In this document: positions 7,236-15,996 of the stretch, in pieces
Layout: the number at the start of each line of letters is the position of its first letter
Position numbering within the stretch: position 1 is the stretch's first letter
Made by a program: the position numbers and the translations under genes
NCBI RefSeq assembly: GCF_000331005.1
Contig: NZ_AEJB01000396.1
Location: 1-40,830, forward strand
Source of the DNA: Streptomyces turgidiscabies Car8
Lineage (GTDB): Bacteria; Actinomycetota; Actinomycetes; Streptomycetales; Streptomycetaceae
DNA length: 40,830 bases
Direction: 5' to 3'
The notes under the pieces: generated by a model
The model's database searches: none
What the model saw: the letters and a program-made list of their open reading frames with translations, nothing else
Told to the model about the DNA's origin: nothing

Positions 7236-8072
7236 ATGTCTTCCTCATCGGCCGTCACAGAGAACGCGTCCCCCGAACTCCCCGCCGTGCGCGAGGAGAT
7301 CCTCGCCTACTACGCGCGCGGCGACGAAGACGCCCGTATCCGGCAGGGGTCCGGCCGGCTGGAGTTCTGGCGGACCCAGGACGTACTCCGGCGGCTGCTG
7401 CCCGAGGCTCCCGCGCGTGTGCTGGACGTCGGCGGGGGCAGCGGAGTGCACGCGGAGTGGCTGGCGCGGGACGGGTACGAGGTCGAGCTCGTCGATCCCG
7501 TGCCGCTGCACGTGGAGCAGGCGGGGCGGCAACCCGGTGTCACGGCCCGGCTCGGGGACGCCCGTGCGCTGCCCGCGGACGACGCCTCGTACGACGCGGT
7601 ACTGCTGCTGGGCCCGCTCTACCACCTGCCCGAACGGCCGGACCGAGTAAGGGCGTTGGAGGAGGCGCTGCGGGTCGTCCGGCCCGGGGGGCTGGTCGTC
7701 GCGGCCACCATCAACCGCCATACCGCGCTGCACGGACTGCTGCGGCAGGGGCTCTACTTCGATCCGGCGCACCGGGCCCGTACCGACGACGTCAGCACCC
7801 ACGGCAGGCACGGCACGGACCACGGCACGTTCACCACCGCCTACCTCGCCGAACCGACCGAGGTACCGGCCGAGTTCGGCGAGGCGGGACTCGTCCCGGA
7901 AGGCCAGTACGGGCTGGAGGGCGTCGCCTGGCTGATGGGCGGCGTCGAGGAGTGGCTGGACGACCCGGAACGCCGCGAGGCCGTCATGTCCGCGACCCGC
8001 CGCATCGAGTCCGAACCGTCGCTGCTCGGCGCGAGCGGCCACGTGCTGACGGCGGGACGGCGTCGGCCGTAG
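7236..8072 (+). CDS. Class I SAM-dependent methyltransferase
   Basis: 278 residues. Motif I of Rossmann-fold methyltransferases is clear (VLDVGGGSGVHA) with the acidic end of strand 2 (YEVELVDPVP). The segment LPADDASYDAVLLLGPLYHL corresponds to motifs II-III, and ALRVVRPGGLVV to the post-motif region of UbiE/Methyltransf_11 proteins. Start ATG 7236 with GGAG at 7223-7226. The gene stands alone between divergent and convergent neighbours, so the substrate cannot be inferred; such proteins are common small-molecule methyltransferases in Streptomyces. Family sure, function open. Confidence 0.85.
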   Translation: MSSSSAVTENASPELPAVREEILAYYARGDEDARIRQGSGRLEFWRTQDVLRRLLPEAPARVLDVGGGSGVHAEWLARDGYEVELVDPVPLHVEQAGRQPGVTARLGDARALPADDASYDAVLLLGPLYHLPERPDRVRALEEALRVVRPGGLVVAATINRHTALHGLLRQGLYFDPAHRARTDDVSTHGRHGTDHGTFTTAYLAEPTEVPAEFGEAGLVPEGQYGLEGVAWLMGGVEEWLDDPERREAVMSATRRIESEPSLLGASGHVLTAGRRRP

Positions 8073-8093
8073 TCGCGAGCGCCGGCCTGCCCT

Positions 8094-8122
8094 TGCCGGT
8101 GCGACGCGGGTCGGCACCGGCA
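8094..8122. terminator. Hairpin between convergent genes
   Basis: A perfect 9-bp inverted repeat (TGCCGGTGC 8094-8102, GCACCGGCA 8114-8122) with an 11-base loop lies 22 bases after the methyltransferase stop and before the convergent alpha-glucosidase stop. No T-run. Confidence 0.6.
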
Positions 8123-8191
8123 GGACACTGGCGGTAACGGGCGGAGCAGGAGCACGGGCCGGTGTCGGCCGGGGGCGCTCGCCGTGCGTGG

Positions 8192-9823
8192 TCACATGCG
8201 GTGCAGCCAGGCACTGGTGTTCGGAGGCAGCGATCCGTCGGCGCCCAGTGGTCCTGAGGTGAGGAGAGGGTCGCGACCGCCGGGGAGCGGGAAGTGCCGG
8301 TCGGAGAGGTTGACCGCGCACCGCAGACCGTTGCCCCGTTCGAAGAGGAGTGTGCCGGGTGGGCTGTCGAGCCAGCGGAACTCCTCTCCCCGGAGGTTCT
8401 GGTCGACGCGGCGAAGGCGCAGGGCGTCGCGGTAGAGGTGGAGCATGGAGGTGGGGTCGGACTGGTTGGCTTCGGCGGTGCGGGACCGCCAGTCGGCGGG
8501 CTGGGGGAGCCAGGGGGTGGATCCGGGTGGGCCGAAGCCGAAGGGCGGGGTGTCGCCGGTCCAGGGCAGGGGGACGCGGCAGCCGTCACGGCCGCGGACG
8601 GTGTGGCCGGAGCGTTCCCAGGTGGGGTCCTGGAGGGCTTCTTCGGGGAGGTCCTCGACTTCGGGGAGGCCCAGTTCCTCGCCCTGGTAGATGTAGGCGC
8701 CGCCGGGGAGGGCGAGCATGAGCAGGACTGCCGCGCGGGCGCGGCGCGTGCCGAGGGCCAGGTCGAACGGTTGGATCCGGTCGCGCGGTGGCATCGCCGA
8801 CGCGGTGTTCGTGCGGCCGTAGCGTGTGACGTGGCGGGGCTCGTCGTGGTTGGACAACACCCACGTGGCGGGTGCTCCGGCGGTGGCGAGGTCGGTGAGG
8901 GTGCGGTCGATGACCTCGCGCAGCCTTTCCGCTTCCGGAGGGCATCGTAGGAAGTCGAAGTTGAAGGCGGTGTGCAGTTCGTCCGGCCGCAGGTAGTCGG
9001 TGAGGCGGCCCGGGCGGACGTGCGCCTCGGCCACGAAGACACGGCGTCGGGGATAGCTGTCGGCGACGGTGCGCCAGCTGCGGAAGATGTCGTGGACGCC
9101 TTCGCGGTCCCAGTGGGGGTGGTCGTTCTGGCCTTCCGCGGTCATGACGGAGAACTCGGTGAGGCCGAGGTCGGGGAGTCCGGGGTCCTTGTCCATGCCG
9201 TGGGCGACGTCGATGCGGAAGCCGTCGACGCCGAGGTCGAACCAGAAGCGCAGGATCGACTCGAACTCGGAGCGGACCTCGGGGTGTCGCCAGTTCAGGT
9301 CGGGCTGTTCGGGGGCGAAGAGGTGCAGGTACCACTGGCCGTCGGGGGTACGGGTCCAGGCGGGGCCGCCGAAGGCCGCGTGCCAGTCGTTGGGAGGCAG
9401 CGAGCCGTCCTCGCCCTTGCCGTCGCGGAAGATGTAGCGTGCGCGCTCCTGGGAGCCGGGGTCCGCGGACAGTGCCTGCTGGAACCAGGCGTGCTGGTCG
9501 GAGGTGTGGTTGGGGACGATGTCCAGGAGCACGCGCAGGCCGAGTCGGTGCGCCTCGGCGATCAGCTGCCGGGCCTCGTCGAGGGTGCCGAAGGCGGGGT
9601 GGATGTCCCGGTAGTCGGAGACGTCGTAGCCGCCGTCCGCGAGCGGGGACGGATACCAGGGGTTGATCCAGATCGCGTCGACACCGAGGTCGGACAGGTG
9701 GTGCAGCCGGGAGCGGAGACCGGCGATGTCGCCGGTCCCGTCGCCGTCGGCGTCGGCGAAACTGCGGATGTAGACCTGGTAGATCACGGCGGAGCGCCAC
9801 CAGGAGTCGTCTGTGTTGCTCAT
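8192..9823 (-). CDS. GH13 alpha-glucosidase (agl-type)
   Basis: 543 residues, no signal peptide, so cytoplasmic. GH13 signatures are complete: DIVPNHTS (about 101-108), GFRIDVAHGM with nucleophile Asp205, VAEAHV with acid/base Glu266, and LSNHDEPRH with Asp327. The N-terminus (WWRSAVIYQVYIRSFAD...DGTGDIAGL) is that of alpha-glucosidases/oligo-1,6-glucosidases. It is the last gene of a minus-strand set of regulator, binding protein and two permeases, the same order as aglR-aglEFG-aglA in rhizobia, where the operon handles sucrose, maltose and trehalose. It most likely splits an imported alpha-glucoside into glucose and the partner sugar. With a GH32 enzyme encoded next door, sucrose is a good candidate. 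Substrate is inference. Confidence 0.92.
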   Translation of the reverse strand: MSNTDDSWWRSAVIYQVYIRSFADADGDGTGDIAGLRSRLHHLSDLGVDAIWINPWYPSPLADGGYDVSDYRDIHPAFGTLDEARQLIAEAHRLGLRVLLDIVPNHTSDQHAWFQQALSADPGSQERARYIFRDGKGEDGSLPPNDWHAAFGGPAWTRTPDGQWYLHLFAPEQPDLNWRHPEVRSEFESILRFWFDLGVDGFRIDVAHGMDKDPGLPDLGLTEFSVMTAEGQNDHPHWDREGVHDIFRSWRTVADSYPRRRVFVAEAHVRPGRLTDYLRPDELHTAFNFDFLRCPPEAERLREVIDRTLTDLATAGAPATWVLSNHDEPRHVTRYGRTNTASAMPPRDRIQPFDLALGTRRARAAVLLMLALPGGAYIYQGEELGLPEVEDLPEEALQDPTWERSGHTVRGRDGCRVPLPWTGDTPPFGFGPPGSTPWLPQPADWRSRTAEANQSDPTSMLHLYRDALRLRRVDQNLRGEEFRWLDSPPGTLLFERGNGLRCAVNLSDRHFPLPGGRDPLLTSGPLGADGSLPPNTSAWLHRM

Positions 9824-9922
9824 ACGGCTGGGTTCCCGCCTGGGCGTGTGTCGTGTGTACGGGGGAGCTGACGAGCGCCGAGTCCGGGCGCGGTGAGTTC
9901 GGGGCCGGGGCGACGGCCGGGG

Positions 9923-10810
9923 TCAGCCCTTGACGGCTCCGCTGGTGAGGCCGCGGACGAAGTACCGCTGGAGGGTCAGGAAGACCAGGATCGGTACGAG
10001 CATGGAGAACAGGCCGCCTGCCGTCACGAGTTCCCAGCCGGTGCCCTGCTGTCCGAGCAGGCTGTTGGTGGCGACGGTGATCGCCTGCTTGTCTCCGGGG
10101 CCTACGAAGATCAGGGCGACCAGGAGGTCGTTCCAGACCCAGAGGAACTGGAAGATCGCGAAGGAGGCCAGGGCGGGGGCCGACATCGGCAGGATGAGCC
10201 GGTAGAAGGTCTGGAAGTGACTGGCGCCGTCGATCTTGGCGGACTCGATGACGTCCTTGGGCAGGGTCGCCATGTAGTTGCGCAGGATGTACACGGCCAG
10301 CGACATGCCGAAGCCGATGTGCGCGAGCCAGGCGGCGGGGTAGGTGCCGTTGAGGTGGACGGAGGCGTAGAGCTTGATGATCGGGACGAAGGCGACGTAG
10401 TTCGGTACGACCAGCAGGCTCACGATGACGATGAAGAGGGTGTCGCGCCCGGGGAACGTCATGAAGGTGAAGGCGTAGGCGGCGAACGCGGCGATGAGCA
10501 ACGGCAGGAAGACCGCGGGGAGAGTGATCGCCACGCTGTTCAGGAAGGCGTGGCCGAGGTCCGCCTGATCGACGGCCTTGCCGTAGTTGCCGGTGGTCAG
10601 GTGGGTGAATCCGCCGGGGTGGGCGAACAGGGTCCACCAGCCGCTGGAGTTGGCGTCGTCGACGCTGCGGAAGGAGGTGAGGACCACCCCGAGCGTGGGC
10701 ACGATCCACAGGGCGCAGACGAACAGCACGCTCAGCCTGACCGGCAGCCGGCCACGGTGCGCTGCCCCCGGGGCGGTCTTCCCGGTGAGGCGGGTGGTGT
10801 GGGTGGTCAT
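9923..10810 (-). CDS. Sugar ABC transporter permease (MalG/AglG type)
   Basis: 295 residues with about six membrane helices. The EAA loop contacting the ATPase is visible (LPKDVIESAKIDGASHFQTF...LPMSAPAL). The ATG overlaps the TGA of the upstream permease by four bases (ATGA, 10807-10810), so the two are translationally coupled. An extended open frame upstream is a shadow of the other permease. It pairs with the MalF/AglF-type subunit and the lipoprotein binding protein. No ATPase gene is present, as usual in Streptomyces, where a shared MsiK-type ATPase energises many sugar importers (established knowledge). Confidence 0.92.
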   Translation of the reverse strand: MTTHTTRLTGKTAPGAAHRGRLPVRLSVLFVCALWIVPTLGVVLTSFRSVDDANSSGWWTLFAHPGGFTHLTTGNYGKAVDQADLGHAFLNSVAITLPAVFLPLLIAAFAAYAFTFMTFPGRDTLFIVIVSLLVVPNYVAFVPIIKLYASVHLNGTYPAAWLAHIGFGMSLAVYILRNYMATLPKDVIESAKIDGASHFQTFYRLILPMSAPALASFAIFQFLWVWNDLLVALIFVGPGDKQAITVATNSLLGQQGTGWELVTAGGLFSMLVPILVFLTLQRYFVRGLTSGAVKG

Positions 10811-11787
10811 GCCGACTCCTCCGCCCTGAAGTGGCGAATCTGGTAGATCATGATCGGGACGATGGCGACGAGCAGCATCACGACGATCGCCGAGGCGTAG
10901 CCGTAGTTGTAGTTGGTGTAGAGCTGGTTGAAGAACTCCAGGCCGACCACGTTGGTGTTGAAGGACCCGTTGGTCATCACGTAGATCACGTCGAAGATCT
11001 TCATGACCGTGATGAGGACGGTGACGAAGACCGTGATCAGTGTTCCTCTGATCTGCGGGACGATGATCCGCCGGAAGATCCGCATCTCTCCCGCGCCGTC
11101 CAGGCGGGCCGCCTCCAGGGTCTCGGCCGGGACGCCCTTGATGGCCGCGGAGAGCAGCACCATGGAGAAACCTGCCTGTCCCCACAGCAGCATGACCATG
11201 AGCAGCATGCTGTTGGCGTGCAGGGTGCTCTGCTGGAGCCAGGGGACGGGATCGTGGCCGAAGGCGGTGACGATGCCGTTGAGCAGACCGGTCTGCGGTG
11301 TGCCGGCGGGCTGGGTGGCGTACATGAAGCGCCAGACCGTGGCGGAGCCGACGGCGCTGATGGCCATCGGCATGAAGATGATGGTCTTGGCCGCGGTCTC
11401 CGCCCTGGGAGACAGGCGGTCGGTGAGCGCGGCGACGAGCAGACCCACCACGATGCAGGCGGCGGGGACGAGAGCGATCCACAGCACCGAGTTGAGCAGG
11501 GTCTGCCGGAACGCCGGTGTCGAGAGGAGGTCGCCGAAGTTGTCGAGGCCGACGAAGCGTGAGCCGTCGCCGTTCCTGAGGCTGTCGACGACGGTGACGA
11601 CCGTGGGGTAGACGAGATAGACCCCGATCGCCGCGACCGCCGGCGCGATGTAGAAGTAGGGCTTGATCCGGTTCTCCCACCGGCCCGGCAGGGCTTCGGC
11701 GAGTTTGTTGAGCACCCAGTAGACGGCCAGTGCGGCGGCTACGCCCGCCAGCACCGTGAGCGCCGTCGAGAGTACTTGGCTGACCAC
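10807..11787 (-). CDS. Sugar ABC transporter permease (MalF/AglF type)
   Basis: 326 residues. An extra N-terminal hydrophobic helix (VLAGVAAALAVYWVLNKLAE) precedes the usual six, a feature of AglF-like subunits. The EAA loop is at VPAETLEAARLDGAGEMRIF. Start GTG 11787 with a good purine-rich site (GGAAGGGA) about seven bases ahead. It lies 103 bases after the binding-protein gene and overlaps the next permease gene by four bases. Membrane half of the agl-like importer. Confidence 0.92.
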   Translation of the reverse strand: MVSQVLSTALTVLAGVAAALAVYWVLNKLAEALPGRWENRIKPYFYIAPAVAAIGVYLVYPTVVTVVDSLRNGDGSRFVGLDNFGDLLSTPAFRQTLLNSVLWIALVPAACIVVGLLVAALTDRLSPRAETAAKTIIFMPMAISAVGSATVWRFMYATQPAGTPQTGLLNGIVTAFGHDPVPWLQQSTLHANSMLLMVMLLWGQAGFSMVLLSAAIKGVPAETLEAARLDGAGEMRIFRRIIVPQIRGTLITVFVTVLITVMKIFDVIYVMTNGSFNTNVVGLEFFNQLYTNYNYGYASAIVVMLLVAIVPIMIYQIRHFRAEESA

Positions 11788-11890
11788 GGCAGTTCCCTTC
11801 CTCGAACGCTGGTGATGTCGGGTCTGTGCGGCGGCTGCCGAGGGGCGGGCAGGTTGGCGCCCGGCCCGTCCTCGGCAGCCCGCCTCGTGG

Positions 11891-13186
11891 TCAGCCGGCC
11901 GGCCAGCTCGCGTCGATGTTCTTCAGCGCGGTGTCCAAGGACTCCTCACCGGCGACCCAGGCGGTCATGTCCTTCCAGAAGGTGCCGGTGCCGACGGCGG
12001 TCGGCATGGAGTCGGAGGCGTCGAACGCGAAGCCGGTGGAGTCGTAGGCGATCTTGGCGATCGACTGGGTGGTCTTCAGCGGGTAGCCGCTGAGCGGGAA
12101 GTCCTTGTGCGGCGAGATGAAGGAGGAGCCGTTGCCCGCCGCGGTGGTGCCGAAGTCGGTGGCCGCGAGCAGCTTCATGACCTTGCGGGCGGCGGGACTG
12201 TCCTGGTAGATGGAGGCGGTGTCGCCGCCGCCCTCGACGGGGTTGTCACCGCCGGCCGTCACCGGGGGCAGGCCGAAGACGCCGACCTCGGTGTCCAAAT
12301 TCTTCTGGACGCTCTTGGGAAAGAAGCCGGTGATGAAGCTGCCCTGCTGGTACATGTAGCAGCCCGGCTTGCTGTTGAACATCGCGTTGCCGGCGGTGCC
12401 GAAGGCGTTGCTGGCGATCGACTTGCGCCCGCCGAGCACGTTGCCGTCCGTGAAGGCGATCTTCCCGAACTGGCCGGCGGCCTGGCGGACCAGCGGGGAA
12501 TCGAACTTGATCTTGTGTGAGATCCACTCGTCGTACTTGTCGATGCCGCCGTACTTCAGGACCAGGTTCTCGAACCAGTCCGTCATCGGCCAGCCGGTAC
12601 CCGTGCCGGACTCGATGCCCAGACACCAGGGCGTCTTCCCGTCCGCCTTGATCTTCGCCGTGAGGGTGTCGAGTTCGGCGAGAGTCGCCGGCGCGGTGTA
12701 CCCGGCGGCCTCGAACGCCTTCCTGGGGTAGAAGACCAGGCCCTTGACGTTCATGCTGACCATCAGGCCGTAGGTCTTGCCGTTGACCTTGGCGACGTCC
12801 AGCGTGCCCGCCGTCATGCTCTTCTGCAGCGCCGGGAGATCCAGGACGTCGTCGAGTGCGGTGACCTTGCCCTTGGCCGCGAGGTCCTTGATGATGCCCG
12901 GCTGCGGCAGGAGCGCGATGTCCGGTGCGTCGTCGGCCTGCACCTTCTGCACGATCAGCTGGTTGAGGTTGTCGACCTTGCGCCACTCGACGGTGAGGCC
13001 CTCGGCCTTGGCCTCGGGAGCGAGCTTGGCCTTGAGGCCGTCGATGATCGGCTGGTCCATGCTCGTCCAGATCGTGACGGTGTTCGTGCCACCGGCGCTG
13101 CTGCCGGAGCCGGACGAGCAACCGGTGGCAAGCAGCGAAAGGGCGCTCAGCGTGCTCACGCCGAGAACCAGCTTCCGTGTGGGCAT
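11891..13186 (-). CDS. Sugar ABC transporter substrate-binding lipoprotein
   Basis: 431 residues. The signal peptide ends in a lipobox (LLATGC, Cys23), so the protein is anchored outside the membrane. The mature part is a family 1 extracellular solute-binding protein (TVTIWTSMDQP near the start; KVQADDAPDIALLPQPG; PWCLGIESGTGTGWPMTDW). The ATG at 13186 has a perfect AAGGAGG eight bases upstream, which outweighs the longer open frame. First gene of the binding protein-permease-permease-alpha-glucosidase operon, with a LacI gene upstream on the same strand and a promoter/operator in between. Predicted ligand: sucrose or another alpha-glucoside (inference). Confidence 0.93.
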   Translation of the reverse strand: MPTRKLVLGVSTLSALSLLATGCSSGSGSSAGGTNTVTIWTSMDQPIIDGLKAKLAPEAKAEGLTVEWRKVDNLNQLIVQKVQADDAPDIALLPQPGIIKDLAAKGKVTALDDVLDLPALQKSMTAGTLDVAKVNGKTYGLMVSMNVKGLVFYPRKAFEAAGYTAPATLAELDTLTAKIKADGKTPWCLGIESGTGTGWPMTDWFENLVLKYGGIDKYDEWISHKIKFDSPLVRQAAGQFGKIAFTDGNVLGGRKSIASNAFGTAGNAMFNSKPGCYMYQQGSFITGFFPKSVQKNLDTEVGVFGLPPVTAGGDNPVEGGGDTASIYQDSPAARKVMKLLAATDFGTTAAGNGSSFISPHKDFPLSGYPLKTTQSIAKIAYDSTGFAFDASDSMPTAVGTGTFWKDMTAWVAGEESLDTALKNIDASWPAG

Positions 13187-13294
13187 GTGTTTCCTCCTTG
13201 GACGGCGACCGACCCCACCGGGGCCGGCATCTCGCGACTGAGGTGACCTCGCCCGCCGGGGGGCGGGTCTTGCGCCGAGCATCTGCGGCGGGTT

Positions 13295-13310
13295 ACTAAT
13301 TCGGGTTAGT
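13295..13310. promoter_or_regulatory. Candidate LacI operator of the sugar operon
   Basis: ACTAATTCGGGTTAGT is an inverted repeat (ACTAA/TTAGT, 6-base spacer) with a central CG, as in LacI-family operators. It starts 6 bases downstream of the -10 of the operon promoter, so a bound repressor would cover the transcription start. A 16-mer with the same ACT-N10-AGT frame lies in front of the divergent lacI and GH32 genes. Confidence 0.55.
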
Positions 13311-13316
13311 GGGCGA

Positions 13317-13346
13317 AAGCTAGTCCTCACCCGTTTCTCGCGTCAA
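13317..13346 (-). promoter_or_regulatory. Promoter of the sugar transport operon
   Basis: On the minus strand TTGACG (13341-13346) and TAGCTT (13317-13322) are separated by 18 bases, a good match for a vegetative actinobacterial promoter. It lies 130 bases upstream of the binding-protein start and directly upstream of the candidate operator. Confidence 0.55.
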
Positions 13347-13418
13347 GAAGTCGTTACAAGGGAGTTATCAGTGGATGTCCGTACGTGTCTGCGGGCCCTG
13401 CCCGGCCCGGCGCCCGGC

Positions 13419-14468
13419 TCAGCGCCCGGCCGGAGCCGTCGTGGAGTCACGCATCACGAGCGGACAGTGGACCAGGGTGCGGCCGGTCCGCAGAGCCGGG
13501 TCGTCGGCGGCGGCCAGCTGTTCGGCGGCGAGCCGGCCCATCGCGTCGTACGGCAGCCGTACGGTGCTCAGCGCCGGGTGGATCTCCGCCGCGAGCTCGA
13601 ACTGGTCGTCGTATCCCATGACCGACATGTCCTCGGGCACCCGGATCCCGGCCTCCAGCAGGGCCAGGAGCGCGCCGACGGCCATCCGGTCGTTGCCGCA
13701 CATGACCGCGGTCGGCAGGGGGCCGCGCCGCAGCAGCGTCCGCGCCAGCTCGTAACCGGAGTCGGCGTGGTAGTTGCCGGACAGCACGGTGTGGTCCTTC
13801 GGGTCGAGTCCCGCCGCGCGCAGAGCCGTGCGGAAACCGCGCAGCCTGGCCTTCGTGGCCCAGCCGCTGACCGTGCCGGTGAGGTAGGCGATGTCCCGGT
13901 GCCCGAGGTCGAGGAGCGCCTGGGTGGCCTCCCGTCCGCCGCGTTCCTCGTCGGGCACGATCGACGGGACGGAGTCGTCCGGGACGAAGCAGTTCAGCAG
14001 GACCGTCGGGACCCGTCCGGCGCCCGGCGGGAGCACCACCGACCTGGTACCGGCCACGGCGAAGATCAGTGCGTCGGCCTGTCGGTCGAGCAACTCGCCG
14101 ACCAGGTGCGCCGCCTGGCGGTTCGAGCCGCCGGTGTTGACCAGGAGCAGCAGGTTGCCGTGGCGTATCGACACCTCGTGCGCGCCCTTGATCGCGGAGG
14201 CGGCGAACACGCCGAAGTCGGTGTCGTGACTGACGAAGCCGATGGTCGCGCTGCGTCCCTGGCGCAGCCCCTGCGCGGCCCGGTTGGGGCGGTAGTCGAG
14301 TTCGGCGACCGCCTGCAGGACCCGCTGCCGGGTCTCGTCGCTGATCGTCTGTCCGGCCGTCTGGTTGAGCACGAAGGAGACGGTCGCGGGCGACACGCCG
14401 GCCAGGCGCGCGACATCGGTCCGGCGCGCTCTGCCCGCCTTCGGTCGGTGATCTTCATGGGTTGACAC
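13419..14468 (-). CDS. LacI-family transcriptional regulator
   Basis: 349 residues from GTG 14468. The N-terminal helix-turn-helix (TDVARLAGVSPATVSFVLN, residues about 17-35) and hinge (RPNRAAQGLR) are typical, followed by a periplasmic-binding-like sensor (ATIGFVSHDTDFGVFAASAI onward). No clear ribosome-binding site precedes the GTG, and an out-of-frame ATG lies just after it, so the start is not certain. It is upstream of, and codirectional with, the sugar transporter operon and divergent from the GH32 gene. It most likely represses both in the absence of sugar, like AglR. Confidence 0.9.
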   Translation of the reverse strand: MSTHEDHRPKAGRARRTDVARLAGVSPATVSFVLNQTAGQTISDETRQRVLQAVAELDYRPNRAAQGLRQGRSATIGFVSHDTDFGVFAASAIKGAHEVSIRHGNLLLLVNTGGSNRQAAHLVGELLDRQADALIFAVAGTRSVVLPPGAGRVPTVLLNCFVPDDSVPSIVPDEERGGREATQALLDLGHRDIAYLTGTVSGWATKARLRGFRTALRAAGLDPKDHTVLSGNYHADSGYELARTLLRRGPLPTAVMCGNDRMAVGALLALLEAGIRVPEDMSVMGYDDQFELAAEIHPALSTVRLPYDAMGRLAAEQLAAADDPALRTGRTLVHCPLVMRDSTTAPAGR

Positions 14469-14513
14469 GCCGCAAGAGTACGAGACGGCCCCGCCGTCGA
14501 GAACCGGTCGCCG

Positions 14514-14531
14514 CACTCGTCGACCCGAGTG
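14514..14531. promoter_or_regulatory. Candidate LacI operator between lacI and GH32 genes
   Basis: CACTCG (14514-14519) and CGAGTG (14526-14531) form a 6-6-6 inverted repeat in the 104-base divergent region. Its inner 16 bases share the ACT-N10-AGT arrangement with the site at 13295-13310, suggesting the same repressor acts on both promoters. Confidence 0.45.
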
Positions 14532-14572
14532 TTTTTCACAATGATTGACCTGCTGTGAGAGGAATATTCGAG

Positions 14573-15880
14573 ATGTCCGCATGGATCCACTACGCGCCCG
14601 CGAAGGGCTGGATGAACGACCCCAACGGGCTGATCCACTGGCAGGGGCGGCACCACCTCTTCTACCAGTACAACCCGGACGGTACGGAGTTCGCCAACCA
14701 GCACTGGGGCCATGCCAGTTCTCCCGATCTGCTCACCTGGACCGAGCACGAGACGGCGCTCTTCCCCGGCCCTGCCAAGACCGCGCCGTACGACGCGACG
14801 GCGTGCTTCTCGGGCTGTGCGGTCGAACACGACGGCGGTGTCTCGATCCTGTACACGGGCGTGTTCGGCGACGCGCAGTTGCCGTGTCTCGCGCGCGCCG
14901 CCGACGACGCGCTGTCGGGCTTCGTCAAGGACGCCGCGAACCCTCTCGTCGCGGCGCCGCCCGCCGCAGACATCACCGACTTCCGCGACCACAGCGTCTG
15001 GCGGGAGAACGGACGGTGGAGGCAGCTAGTAGCGGGCGGGCGCGTCGAGCAGGGAGGCACGGTGTTCGCGCTGTCCTCGCCCGACCTCCGCGCGTGGGAC
15101 CACGACGGCGTCTTCGTGGACCGGGCCGCCTCCAAGGTCCCGGGCCGGGTGTGGGAGTGCCCGGACTACTTCGCCACTCAGGACACAGCCGCCCTGCTGG
15201 TCTCGGTCATCCACGAGGACGGCGAGGAGGGCCCCGAGGTCTGGTGGATGACCGGCGCCGCCTCGGACGCCGGTTTCGAGGTGACCGACGCCGGCGTCGT
15301 CGACGTCGGCGACCGCTTCTACGCACCGCAGTCCTACTGGGCGGCGGACGGCCGGCGCATCCAGTTCGGCTGGATCCGCACGCACGAGGACCCGGCCGGC
15401 CGCACCGGCCCATCGGTGGGCTTCATGAGCCTGCCGCGCGAGATCTCGGTGCGCGACGGCCGACTGCACAGCGCGCCGGCGGCCGAACTCGCGCGGCTCC
15501 GGCTGTCCTCGATCCCCGTACCGCCGACCGGCGAGACCCGCTTCGACGCCGCCCGAACCGCCGGGGAGCTGGTACTCGACGCCGCGACGGCCGACGGCGT
15601 GCGGGCCGTCGCCCTGCGTACCCCCGAGGGGACGGAAACGACCGTCGACCTGGGCGCGTTCACCGGACTCGACGGACCCCTGCGGCTCTTCTGGGACGCG
15701 GGCATCATCGAGGTCTTCCGCGACGGTGTCGCCGGGACCTGGACCGATCTGAGGATCACCGAGGTCGCCGGACTGCACCTGGACGGCGACGCGGACACGG
15801 CCGACGGCCCGGGTGTCATCTGGGAACTTTCGCGGCCGGCGCGCCTGACCGGCCCAGCAGCCGGCCCCGGCGCCGCATAA
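14573..15880 (+). CDS. GH32 beta-fructosidase (sucrose/fructan hydrolase)
   Basis: 435 residues, no signal peptide, so intracellular. The GH32 signature WMNDPNG is at 13-19 with nucleophile Asp16. The RDP-type motif reads FRDH (Arg138, Asp139), and the acid/base is in WECPDYF (Glu195). A C-terminal beta-sandwich region follows. ATG 14573 has AGAGGA at 14558-14563; a GTG at 14555 would add six residues. Divergent from lacI and beside an agl-like importer, it would hydrolyse imported sucrose, kestose or sucrose phosphate, releasing fructose. Downstream lies what looks like the stump of a fructokinase gene. Confidence 0.92.
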   Translation: MSAWIHYAPAKGWMNDPNGLIHWQGRHHLFYQYNPDGTEFANQHWGHASSPDLLTWTEHETALFPGPAKTAPYDATACFSGCAVEHDGGVSILYTGVFGDAQLPCLARAADDALSGFVKDAANPLVAAPPAADITDFRDHSVWRENGRWRQLVAGGRVEQGGTVFALSSPDLRAWDHDGVFVDRAASKVPGRVWECPDYFATQDTAALLVSVIHEDGEEGPEVWWMTGAASDAGFEVTDAGVVDVGDRFYAPQSYWAADGRRIQFGWIRTHEDPAGRTGPSVGFMSLPREISVRDGRLHSAPAAELARLRLSSIPVPPTGETRFDAARTAGELVLDAATADGVRAVALRTPEGTETTVDLGAFTGLDGPLRLFWDAGIIEVFRDGVAGTWTDLRITEVAGLHLDGDADTADGPGVIWELSRPARLTGPAAGPGAA

Positions 15881-15933
15881 CGGCAGGTCCAGCAACGAGG
15901 CGGGGACAAGCCGGACAACGGCTCGCCCCGTCC

Positions 15934-15967
15934 TCTGCTTGGCCTGCCCTTCTGCTTGGCCTGCCCT
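15934..15967 (+). repeat. 17-bp perfect tandem duplication
   Basis: The 17-mer TCTGCTTGGCCTGCCCT occurs at 15934-15950 and again at 15951-15967, immediately after the GH32 gene and just before the gene debris. Probably a slippage or repair duplication near a recombination scar. Confidence 0.75.
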
Positions 15968-15996
15968 TCGGCTTCCAAGAGGACAGGCACACCAGC

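Noticed and set aside
6934..7248. Minus-strand 104-codon open frame in the divergent region
   Set aside because: Third positions lack G/C bias, no recognisable domain, and it covers the region where promoters of both neighbours must lie.
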